Origin: Pleodorina starrii
Taxonomy: Eukaryota; Chlorophyta; Chlorophyceae; Chlamydomonadales; Volvocaceae
NCBI GenBank assembly: GCA_030267565.1
Contig: BRXU01000049.1
Span: 186,001 to 250,000 of the forward strand
DNA length: 64,000 nt
Direction of reading: 5' to 3'
Positions 24,801 through 35,113 of this stretch are shown piece by piece (positions within the stretch are counted from its first letter, which is position 1; every line of letters starts with the position of its first letter). The notes under the pieces were generated by a model. The model was not told where the DNA came from. It worked only from the letters and a program-made list of their open reading frames with translations, and searched no databases. A program made the translations under genes and the position numbers.

Positions 24801-27800
24801 ACAACCGAATACTCTCAGCATGCAAGCCCTCAGCATGCAAAAAACCTTAGCAGGCAAAACCTCAGAAGGCAAAACCACAGCAGGCAAAACAAAACATTCT
24901 CTTACCCCCTGGCCATCCTCCGGCGCCGAGTCGTCGCCCTCATCGCCGGCCGAGTCACCGCCGTCGTCCTCGTCATCGCCGCCCACCAGCCCAGGCGGGC
25001 CCGGTGGCACCACCGCCGGCGGCAGCGGCGGCGGCGGCGGCCCAGACGCCGCGGACGCCAGCGTCGGCGTCGCCGCTGCCGCCTCAACCGCAGCGCCGTG
25101 GCCGTCACCGCCGCCAGCGCCGTCGTCCTCCTCCGCCAACGCGCTTCCGCTGGGGTGCGACGCCAGCGGCGGCAGCCCCGGCGTCCCCATCTCATCGCCG
25201 CTGCCGTCGTGCGCGCCGCCGCCGCCGCCGACATCGTGCCCCGCCGCCGCGTCCAGGGCCGCCGCCGCCGCCGCCGAGCCGCGGCCCCGCCCCCGGCCCC
25301 GCCCTCGCCCCCGGCCACGGCCGCGTCCCCGGCCTCTGCCGCCACCGCCGCCGCCGGCGCCGCCGCCAGCGCCGTCGTCGCCGGCGGCGTGCGGGTCTCC
25401 GCCGCCCGCCGCCGCGGCGGCTGCCGCCATGAGTTGCTGCCGCCGCAGCCTCTCCGCCGCTCTCCGCTGCTGCTGCACCAGCTTCTCCCGTTTCCGATAC
25501 TGCGCACCAGCGAGCGAGCGAGCGAGCGGGGTTGGGGGTTTGTAGAACAACAGGTCGTTGGCGCAAGCGAGCGAGCGAGTGCTCGCTAAACGGGGTTTTT
25601 TATAGTGTGTTTGTCCGAACTATGCAACAGGCTGACAGGCTGATAGGTTCTGAGGTTCTGAGTTGACTCAGAATGCGCCAGCGCAGGACCCTAGTGGTCC
25701 CTCATTGTAACTCTCGCATCCTGATAGGCTGGTGACATCCTGGCAGAGGCTGACACCCGCTGACAGACGCAGTAGGCGCAGTGATGGCGCTGGTTGCAGT
25801 ACCCGGTAGGGAGGCGACGGGCGGGCAGGAGGCAGCGCTTGAGACCTAGCAAGCGGAGAAGGAGCGGGAGGGCCCCCCTCCAAGAGCTTCCCCCCCAGGG
25901 CCCCCCCCCAGGGCTCCTCCACCAGGGTTCCCCTCCCCCAGGTCCCCGTACCTCCGCGTCCGAGTGGTACTTCTGGACCTGCAGCTTCTCCAGAGCGTCC
26001 TGTGCCGCGTGTGTGTGTATGAGGGAGGGAGGGGGATGGGGAGATCGGGTGGGAAAGAGAGGAGGCGTGTAGGAAAGGAGAACCGCAGGGATGCGGTAAC
26101 CGGTAAGCGAGAAAAACCAGGGATGCAGATTTGCTTCCGCGTGATCGTCTTCTCGGGGTTCTGGTATTTCCTTTTCTGGGCGGCATCAAGGTCCGGTACA
26201 GCCTCAGGTCCTTCAGCCCCGGGCACTTGCCGGGCTGTGGCGCGGGGCTGCGAGGTTGCGATTCGAGTTGGGGGCAGCTTGGGGGGTTGGTTGGGTGGGA
26301 AGACCCAAACCGCACGCCTACCCCCCAACGGCCAAAAGCAGAAAGCCACCGCCCGCTCGCGGCCCGACCCTGGCGCCCCACACCTCCGTCCCCCACCCCC
26401 AGAGCACCCCCAACACCCCACCTTATCCTCCACCCCACCCTAATCCCCCATCCCACCCTTATCCCCCACCCCACCCCACCCTTACCCCAACTGCACCTGT
26501 CGGTTGCTGATTTCGGAGCGGGTTCCGTCGCACCCCGCCGCGTCGTTACACAGTGTGGCCAGCAGCCGCAGGTGGAAGGCCGCGGACTGAGAGTAGAAGG
26601 GAGAGTCGCGCAGCGTCACGGCAGCCTGGGCAGGAAGAACACGGCGGCGGTGGGGGCGGTGGAGGTGGGGGTGGTGGGGGTGTGGGGGTGGTGGGGGGCG
26701 TAATGAAGAACAGGTAAAGGCGAGGAAAGGTCGAAAGGAGAGGCAAGGAGTCTCCCCTTCCCGCTCGGCCCCCCATCCCCCTCCCCCCAAATCACACACA
26801 TACCGGTACACACATGCACACCCCCTCAGTAGGCTTATCGTCCGCAGCAGCTAGGTCAACAACGTCCGCAGTGACTCATGTTATATAATGGAGCATATCA
26901 CTCCCTGACCCCCTCCCGCCCACTCCTCCCCCCCTCCCCCTCCACCCCCCCACCTGCACCGCCATGGTGTCATCCGGCAGCAGTGCCACCCGCTTGTCCG
27001 CCAACTCAGAGGGACTCAGCGTCACGTGGGACCTGAGGGGGGGGCCGGGTGGTGGGGGTGGGGGTGGGGGTGGGGGTGGTGGTGGGGGTGGGGGTGGGGG
27101 TGGGGGTGGGGGTGGGGGTGGGGGTGGTGGGGGTGGGGGTGGGGGTGATGGGGGTGGGGGTGGGGGTGGTGGGGGTAATGTCCACGTGTGTGTGTGTGTG
27201 GAGGGGCGGGGATTTTGAAGAGTGTAATGCAAGAAGGGGGGGGGGAAGGGATGAAAGAGAGAAGAAACGCAGCTGGGGGGGGACAGCAGCACGATTCCCC
27301 CCACCCACCCCACCCACCGCCCTCTGCCCCCCCTCCCCTCCCCTGGATCCCACCTGGACAGCAGCAGGTACCTCCGCAGTACCTCGGGCCAACAGCCGGG
27401 GGCCGCCAGCAGGCGCAACCAGCGCTTCAGGCGGCAGGCCAGTGCGGGGCCGCCGGTGCGGATCTGGAGGGGGGGAGGGAGGCAGGCAGGGAGGCAGAGG
27501 GAGGGAGGGAGGGAGGGAGGGAGGGAGGCAGAGGGAGGGAGGGAGGGAGGGAGGGCATTGTCAAACACGCCATCCCATTCCCCCATCTCATCGCTTCGAC
27601 GGACAGACTCCGGATGCCCCCCCCCGCCCCGTCTAACGCCGTCTCCGTCCCTTCGCTGCGTTATCTTCTTTTTTTTCCCACCCAACCCCCTGTGTGTGTA
27701 TATGTGTGCATGTGCCTCCCCCCGCGGAACTAGCGACCCCACTCACTCACCCACTGACTAATGAGGAACCTCAGCAGTGCGCCGTACAGCTCCTCCAGCA

Positions 27801-30800
27801 TGCCCCCACTGTCCAGCGGCCAGTGCACCGCATGTTGCAGACAGCGCAGCGGCGAGGGCGCCGTCGCGCCGCCGGTGGACATGGCGGCAAGCTGCGCCGC
27901 CGCGGCGGCGGCCGCCGCGGCGGCGGCGCCGGCGGAGGCGCCTGGCGGCGGCGGCGGCAGGCCCATGGCGGCGGGGGAGACGCCGGTGAGGCGGCCGAAG
28001 AGGGAGACGTACTCGGACACGGCGAGGGCGTCCATGAGGGAGGACACCGCCTCGGGGCCCGTCACCAGAATCTGGACGAGGGGTGGGGGGGGGAGGGAGG
28101 AGGGGATTTGAAGAGTGAATGTGCAACAATGAAACAAGAAGCCCTGCGGACGTTGTAGTCTGTAGGGACGGGGGCGAGGGAGGGGGGTAGAGTGTGACAG
28201 AGTGTGGTTACGCAGCGAAGGGACGGGGGGATTGAGAGTGAGAGCACCGTATGGTTGACTGGGTGAGCGAGCTGGGATACGGGAATACACGCCACGCGCA
28301 TACTGACATACACACGCATGTCGTCGTTACCTTGCACGTGGGTGGCCCCCGTATCGCGAGCTCCAGTCGCTGCCGCCGCTCCCTCGCCTCCACCAGCATC
28401 TCCGCCGCCGTCTTGATGCGGTGCCGCCCGCTGCCGCCGCCGCCGCCGCCGCCGGCCGCCAGGCCGCTGCCCCAGCCGCCGCCGCCGCCACTCGCCAGGG
28501 CGCCGCTGAGGGGCGCTGACGGCGCGGGCGACAGCGACAGCGACAGCCCGGCGCCGCCGCCGCCGACGCTGACGCCGCCGGCGGCGGCGAAGGGCGATGC
28601 GGCGGCGGCGGCCGCCGCCGCCGGCGGCGCTGTCGCGCCGCCGCTGCCGGGCGCCGTCGCGAGGGGAATGACGGCCGAGGAGGTCTGGGGATGTTGCTGT
28701 TGCTGTTGTTGTTGGAGGGCGGCTTTTTCGGTGAGCTCCTCGATCAGCAGCTCCAGGCGCGCCGCCTGCGGACACGTACGGTATTGCAAACATGCAAGTT
28801 AACAACAAACACATACACAATCAGCACATTTTCAACAACACACTCGTACAGATGCGCATACACACACTTTACAACAACACGTACTATAACGTATCAACAC
28901 GCATTTCAAACCTACACTCGCAGCCCCCCCGCAGCCCCCCTGCCCAGCCCCAGCCCCTCTTCCCTGCGGTCCCGGCCCTCCTGACCTCCTCACCTCCTCC
29001 AGGTCATCCTCCACCACGTCCAAGTCGTCCAGACCCCGGGCCCGCCACCGGACCCGCTCGCGCTCCTGCGGGGTGTGTAGAGGTGTGTAGGTGTGTGAGG
29101 TGTGTGCGGTGCGGTGTGCGGTGTGCGGGGTGGGCCAGGCAGTGGTGGGTCGGAGGTGGTGGACGGATGCGCACTTGCGCAGGCGGCGGCGGCCCCCTGC
29201 GACCCCTTTCCCCCCAGCCAGCCAGCCAGCAGCGCACACGGCCAGCCAGCACACGACAAGCCAGCCTGCCAGCCTGTTGCACTCACCAGGGAGCCACCGG
29301 CGCATCCCTCCACATCCGACCCCCAGCCCTAACCCTTCCGTCCACCACATCCGACCACCACCTCCGACCCACCACTGCCTGGCCCACCCCGCACACCGCA
29401 CACCGCGGTGTGCGGGGTGGGCCAGGCAGTGGTGGGTCGGAGGTGGTGGACGGATGCGCACTTGCGCAGGCGGCGGCGGCCCCCTGCGACCCCTTTCCCC
29501 CCAGCCAGCCAGCCAGCAGCGCACACGGCCAGCCAGCACACGACAAGCCAGCCTGCCAGCCTGTTGCACTCACCAGGGAGCCACCGGCGCATCCCTCCAC
29601 ATCCGACCCCCAGCCCTAACCCTTCCCACCCACCCTCTCCGCCCTAACACTTTTTGCTTCGGACCTGCTGCCTCCTGCTGCTTTCCCTTTTCTTGCAGGT
29701 GAGTAATCCATCGTTCCTTTTGAGATGTCCGGGCTGTGTGTCTGTGTTGGTCTCGTGCTGTCGTGTGCCAGTCTGTCTGGGGTTGGTCGGCGGCGACGCG
29801 GCCGCGCGCTCGCTTTCTTTCTGCTGGAGATATCAGGTAATCCACAGGTAATATCCCAGGTAACTGCGTTGCGTTCCCTCGTCCCGGGCCGTTTTCTTTT
29901 ACCCTCTCCGCCCGCCCACCCACCCACCCTCTCCGCCCACCCACCCACCCACCCTCTCCACCCTCTCCACCCGCCCACTCTTCCCACCCACCCTTTCCGC
30001 CCGCGCCTCCGCCCTCAGCCTCTCCCTCTCCTCCCGCTCCGCCGCCCGTTGCGCCGCCCGGGCCGCCAGGTACGCCGCCTTGTCCGCAGGGTCAGCCCAC
30101 CGCATGTTGCGACGGAGCGCAGCAGCAGCCGCGGCGCCGCCGCTGCTCAGCAACGCACCCAGCGCCTCCTGACCCACCCCTCCCACACCCACACCACCCA
30201 CACCACCACCACCAGCGGCGGCGGCGCCCGCGCCCAGGCTCGGCGCGCCGGGCAGCGGCGGCGGCGGCACGCAGAGCGCTCCCGCGCTGCCGCCGTTGGC
30301 CTCCAGCCGTTCCGCGCACCTGCGGCCGAGGCAAGGCAACAGAGGCGGTTCCGGAGCGGGGAGGAGGATAGGGAGTTTTGAGGAGGCCGGGCGGACAGCT
30401 TCGGCGTGTAAAGCGCGGGGAGGGTGGACGACACACACGGACAGGAGTACTACGGGGTGCCGTACTTTGCACGACATGGTATTGGCGGAGTGGGGTTGTT
30501 GGTTGTTGGGGTTGTTGGCGAGTCTGGCCTCTCCCATCCCTTCCACTCCCACATCCCACCCCCGCAACTGCCGTACCGCGGACAGGCCCAGTCCAGCAGC
30601 CGCAGCTCCTCGTACTCCTGTGTACGGAAACAGGTTTCGGCGGATACGACGGCACGTCAGCGGCACGCCAATGGCCCGTAATCCACGGAACTGAAGTCAA
30701 GCAGTTTTGCAATCGATGCACACTACTAGTTCAGTCGCTCGGCCAACGCCGCTTCCTGCCCCCCCCCCGTGTGACCCGACACGTAACCCAGACCTCGCCC

Positions 30801-33800
30801 CCGTTGGCCCCGGCCTCGACGGCTTCCCCCCTGCCTCCCCCCAACGAGCCCCGAGCCCCTCCCCGGGCGTTCCTCTGCAGTGCACCCGCTCCACAGCGCT
30901 GCGCAGCACCCACCACCCGCCATCCCTCCCCCCATCCCGGCCCCACGCACCATCTCCAGGACTGCAATGCGCCCACCATTCGCTCACCCACCCCACCTCT
31001 GTTCTCCATTCCATACCCTCCCGCCCCGCCCCCGCCCCCGCGCGTCTTCGCCCCTCTCTCCCCTCCCCCCGCCACGCACCATCTCCAGGACTGCACTGCA
31101 CAGCTCCCCACCTCACCCACCCCACCACTATCCTCCACTCCATCCCGCCCCCGCCCCGCAGGGCTTCTTGCTTCTTTCTTACAAATTCACTCTCCAAACC
31201 CCCCTCCGCCCCTCTACCCCCCCCGCCACGCACCATCTCCAGACACGTCAGGTGGTAGGCCCTGGGGCAATAGTCGCACAGACACAGCGGCGACAGCTCC
31301 TCGTGATACGTCTTGTGACAGCGACTGCACACCGGGTTGTTGCGCAGAAACACCTCCGAGCGGCGGAGCGGCAGCGGCTCAAACCGCGGGTCGGGAGGGG
31401 CTGGTTGAGGTGGGGGCGGGGGCAGGGGCGGGGGCGAGGGCGGGGAAATGGGGTGAGGGAATGGCGGGGCTGGTTGGGGTGGGGCAGGGGCGGGGCCGAG
31501 GGCGGGGAAATGGGGTGAGGGAATGGCGGGGCGGGTTGGGGTGGGACAGGGGCGGGGGCGAGGGCGGGGAAATGGGGTGAGGGAATGGCGGGGCCGGTTG
31601 GGGTGGGACAGGGGCGGGGGCGAGGGCAGGGAAATGGGGTGAGGGAATGGCGGGGCGGGTTGGGGTTTGGGGGGCGATATTGGTGGGGTTTTAGGGTTTG
31701 CAAGGGAGGGATCGAAAGGCGGGTGGCTGGGGCGCGGGTAAGGGCAGAGGACAGAGGTGGGCGACAGATCGGACAGAGACGGGGAAACTTCGGTTGGCTT
31801 CTGGGGCAGGGGGCGGCGATGCGCTGTGTGTGTGGAGCTGCGCGGACCTGTGTGACGCCAGGCGAAAGCCGGATAAGGAGGAGGCGGGCAGCCATAAATG
31901 GCCATTCCGCAAGCAAACCAAACGGGGAGGCGCATCCATGGAGGTGCATTTCCCAGGTCAGCCAGCTTTCTAAGGCTGGTATTACCTCCCGGGGGCTGTA
32001 TGTCTTCCCGGTGATTGTCTTCCCGGGGGCTGTATTCCCGGGGATTGTATTTCTTCCCGTCCCAAGTTCCATGCACGCTCAGCACTGGGCCTTCCTCCCT
32101 CCCTCCCTCCGCCAGCGCTCCAACTCCCTCCCTCCCAGACACACCTGGCAAGCTGTGCACCTCAGGCACCGAAGCCAGGAACGCCGGCTTCCGTCCCCGG
32201 CCCCTTCCGCCGCCCGCGCTCGGCTCCGGCGCGACCCAGCCGGCCCCAGCAGCGGACGGCGAGGCACCAGCGGCTACCACCGCCGCGGCAGCGGCGCCGC
32301 GGCCCCGCCCTCGCCCCCGACCGCGCCCGCGGCCCGTCGTCGGCGCCGCCGCCGCGGCGGCGGCGGCGCCGCCGGCGTGCTGCTGCGAAGCAGCAGTCGC
32401 CGCCGCCGCCGCGGCGGCGGCGGCAGGGTCAAGCAGCATGGCGCTGGCCCCAACGGGAAAACCCGCCGCCGCCAGCGCCGCCGCCGTTCCCGCGCCCGTG
32501 CCGGACCCCGCCGTCAGGAGCTGTGCGCTCTGCGCCAGGAGCGCCTGCGCCGCCGCGGAACCGGGGCCCGGCCCGGCGCTGCTGGCGGCGGCGGCGCGCG
32601 CGGCCAGCGCCGCCGCCGTCGCGGGATCGAACCCAGCCGCCCGCAATTGCTGCTGCAACAGCATCGCCGCCGCCGCCGTCGCGGTGGCGGGGTTCGCGGC
32701 GACGGCCGCTGCCGCCGCCGGCGCCCCCGCCGCTGCGCCGGCGCCGGCGGCGTCGCCGCCGTTGGCGGCGGCGCCGCCGCCGCCACCAGAACCAGCCTCG
32801 CCGTACGACGCCTCCGCTGCTCGTCCGTCGCCGTCCGCGTCGGCCATGTTTACATCGCTTATCCGCCCGCCCTGATGTGCGCCCAGTTGTTGGTGGTGCG
32901 CTTGCTGCTGCTGCTGCTTCTGTCGTACCGTCGTTTGGTGCTCCCGGATCGCCGCCTCCGCGCAGCTGCGGATGTAGCTAATGTACGACTGGCGGCTGCC
33001 GTACCAGTAATCGCCGCCAAACTGCTGCTTGGCTTTCTCGGGGTCGATGTGGTTCGCCAGCTTCGCCACCACCTACAAACACACACGCGCCGCCGCAACC
33101 CAATAGATACGATGAAGAATACGCCGCCGCCTGCCTCATTCCGTCCTCTACCCCTAACCCACGCTCACTCACTGGTCGGCCCGTCCGCCCTCCCTCCCGT
33201 CCGCCCCGCTGCAGCCCTTCACACACCATCTCCTCCTTTCGCCGCCGCATGAGGCCGCACCTCGAGCACTCGGCCTCCTCTCGCCCTCTCACGCTCACCC
33301 CCATCCACCCACCTCCCGCCCCCTTTACCCACCCTCTCCATCCCCATCCCATCCCTCCACCCACCTCCCGCCCCCTTTGCCCACCCTCTCCATCCCCACC
33401 CCAGCCCTCCACCCACCCCCCTTCGCCCACCCTCCCCAGCCCCATCCCCCTCCCCACCTCCAGCCCCCTCTCCAGCCCCCCCCCCCCACCCACCCACCTC
33501 CCTCACGTCCACGTTCTGCACCCTCAGCAGCTCCCTCAGCTGGTCCGCCGGCATGGCAGCCAGCGCAGCCAGGTTCTGAGCCAACTGAACGTCGCGGAGA
33601 GACCTGCAGCCACACAAACCCTAAAACCCTAAGAAGGAGAACAAGAACAAGAGCGAGTGCGAGACAGCAAGGCAGAACAAGGCACAACAGAACCCTGAGC
33701 CCGTGAAACACAAACACAAACGGAGATAAGGAAACACGAGGGAGAGGGCGAGAGGGTGGGGACCAGGGCGGAAGACCCGGAATGGCCCCGCAAATGAGCC

Positions 33801-34748
33801 CCCGCAATCCATTGGAGGCCCTGATCCGCATCACCTGATGGACTTTTGCAGCACGTCCGCTTGGCGCATGGCCGTAGACGCCGCCAGGGAGGGGCCCGCC
33901 CCGCCGCCGCCGCCGTCCTCACCGGCGGCCCCCGCCGCCGACGACGCCAGCATCTCCAGCGGATCAAAGAACACCGGCAGGTTTCGGAGCTGCTCCGCCG
34001 CCGGGCCCTGCTGGTGCGGCGGCAGCGATGACGTCAGCTGGACCGCCGTCAGCACCAGAGAGCGGGCGGCGCCCTCGTCGTCCTCCTCGCCGCCCCGGCT
34101 GCCGCCGGCGGACGCATACTGCTGCTGCTGCTGCTGCGCCGAGGTGGCGGCCCCGGCAGCCCGAGAGGTACCCGCCCCAGACAGAGGCAGCGGTGGGTGC
34201 TGCTGAGCTGCCGCAAGCACCATTTGCGACTGCGGCACAGCCGCTCCGCCACCGCTGCTCCCGCTTGCCACCAAGTACTGCTGCTGCTGCTGTCTTAATT
34301 GTTGTTGTTGTTGCTGCTGCTGTTGCAAGTGAAGCACCTGTTGCATGAGCGCAGCCGACGGCCGCGCGACACCGGCTGCCGCCGCCGTCGCGTCGCCGCC
34401 GCCGCTGGCGGCGGAAGGCTGCAGCTGCAGCACGAGCGGCGATTGCATGTGCCCGGCAGCGGCAGCGGCGCCGCCGCCGTACTGCGGCAAATGGCCGCCG
34501 CGCTGCAGCTCCAGGGGCGGCATGACTGTGCCGTGGTGGCCGCCGCCAGGTGTCGCCGCCGCCGCCGCCGTCGCTGCTGGGACCGTCCCCGCCATCCCCG
34601 CGGCGCCGTCGAGGCGCAACGTAAGGCCCTGGGCTCCCTGGACCAGCAGGCCCCGCTGCGAGGTCACAGGGACAGGGGCACACAAATTACGCCGGAGAGC
34701 TGCTGTCAGCGTTTGGCTGCTGTCAGCGCGTAGGGGCAAAGAGAGCAT
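18882..34748 (-). CDS. PHD-DDT-WHIM/WSD-PHD chromatin-remodelling regulator, 22 exons
   Basis: Exons, in coding order: 34748-33835, 33603-33498, 33277-33227, 33072-32145, 31400-31234, 30617-30577, 30319-29992, 29065-28994, 28765-28331, 28071-27751, 27463-27354, 27032-26954, 26625-26497, 26247-26101, 25999-25952, 25499-24906, 24642-24509, 24282-23833, 23404-22297, 22136-21199, 20901-20130, 19547-18882. The CDS is 8538 nt. Domains: PHD1 (CSRCHKTYHEEL ... CDYCPRAYHLTC ... WACPRC, about 690-740); DDT (SSLMDALAVSEYVSLFGRL, about 1015-1121); WHIM (GCWPEVLRRYL and YSQSAAFHLRLLATLC, to 1227); WSD (LGSDRYHRRYWLL ... LDALLEGLNRRGPRE, about 1530-1690); final PHD (CLRCGLEGELLCC ... GDWLCPVC, about 2702-2745). 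DDT-WHIM proteins (ACF1/WSTF/BAZ, BPTF, plant RLT) are ISWI partners that position nucleosomes, and the PHDs probably read histone H3 tails. Exons 3 and 14 and the N-terminus are the weakest calls. Confidence 0.85.
19578..20113. repeat. Segmental tandem duplication with expanded AGGATCCAGCAGC units in an intron
   Basis: Two related units (about 19578-19787 and 19865-20113) share a CA-rich stretch, TACTGAAT(C/T)ACCATGATGGTTC, ATCCAACAGGATCCA and CATGGAGTCATGGGTAACAT. In the second unit the BamHI-like 13-mer AGGATCCAGCAGC is repeated about four times. It fills the last intron of the DDT/PHD gene (between exons 20901-20130 and 19547-18882). Confidence 0.75.
22660..22940 (-). other. Cluster of five SUMO-consensus motifs in the DDT/PHD protein
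   Basis: Exon 19 encodes five hydrophobic-Lys-x-Glu style tetrapeptides in about 90 residues: PVKSE, AVKAE, EVKAE, VVKAE and VVKKE, spaced by Ala/Pro/Gly linkers. This fits the sumoylation consensus (four strict, one with Glu before Val). The motifs are visible in the translation; their modification is inferred. Confidence 0.7.
27038..27180 (+). repeat. G-rich GGGGGT microsatellite in an intron of the DDT/PHD gene
   Basis: About 140 bases of GGGGGT and GGT units sit on the plus strand, six bases beyond the acceptor of exon 27032-26954. Because the gene is on the minus strand, the transcript is C-rich and the template strand is G-rich with many G-quadruplex-compatible runs. Confidence 0.9.
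29118..29626. repeat. 222-bp direct repeat enclosing a perfect palindrome, intronic
   Basis: Bases 29118-29339 recur at 29405-29626. Between them, 29355-29399 is the exact reverse complement of 29405-29449 (45-bp arms, 5-base spacer ACACC). The structure lies in the intron between exons 30319-29992 and 29065-28994 of the DDT/PHD gene. Each unit contains a GCCA/AGCC-rich tract and the sequence CCCTAACCCTTCC at its end. Confidence 0.9.
30944..31241 (-). repeat. Three copies of an exon-end plus splice-donor segment
   Basis: On the minus strand CTGGAGATG followed by GTGCGTGG occurs at 31241-31226 (the real end of exon 31400-31234) and again near 31088-31071 and 30960-30944 inside the following intron. 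The flanking C-rich sequence is also similar, giving units of about 130 bases. The extra copies are potential cryptic donors. Confidence 0.7.
31440..31690. repeat. 62-bp minisatellite, four copies, intronic
   Basis: The motif GAAATGGGGTGAGGGAATGG recurs at 31445, 31507, 31569 and 31631, a period of 62 bases, with GC-rich spacers. It lies in the intron between exons 33072-32145 and 31400-31234 and keeps a long minus-strand frame open by chance. Confidence 0.9.
33290..33480. repeat. C-rich tandem repeat (about 65-bp unit) in an intron
   Basis: Three imperfect units built from CCACCCACCTCCCGCCCCC and ACCCTCTCCATCCCCA fill the intron between exons 33603-33498 and 33277-33227 of the DDT/PHD gene. 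Confidence 0.7.
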
Positions 34749-35014
34749 TTAGACGAGTAGCAAGTACGCATATGCATTATAAGGGTTGGTGCGGTGGCGA
34801 CGACCTGGCGCAAAGGCGGTGCTGAAGGGGTGAGCGTCGTCAGGTGTGGCTGTCCCTGTCTTACACGCCGGGGCCGATGCCGAGAGAAGTTTAGGAGTAA
34901 CGGTATGTGTGTGTGTGTGAAAAGGCGAGGTGGTGCGTTGCTTCAGCTGGCGTGAGCGGCTTGGGTTGGGTGTGGCTCCCTGGTGAAGGGGCGACCAGCA
35001 AGGGGAAGAGCGCA

Positions 35015-35113
35015 AGGCGTACGCAAACGGGCTGCCATGAAGTCCGCAAATGAGGGGTTTAAGTACATGTCCCCTCATTTGCGGACTTAATGGCAGCCCG
35101 TTTGCGTACGCCT
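35015..35113. repeat. 43-bp-arm inverted repeat with 13-base loop, plus adjacent direct repeat
   Basis: Arm 35015-35057 is the reverse complement of 35071-35113 with one mismatch. The loop is TTTAAGTACATGT. The sequence GTCCGCAAATGAGGGGTTTA and its continuation (35042-35072) is repeated directly at 35138-35168, and TTGCGTACGCCT at 35102-35113 recurs at 35120-35131. It is intergenic and not tied to any gene by position. Confidence 0.95.

Noticed and set aside
30697..33072. Single 791-codon minus-strand ORF
   Set aside because: It fuses real exons 33072-32145 and 31400-31234 with intron sequence, including a 62-bp minisatellite. Good splice sites with matching phase and an intact PHD finger support introns instead.
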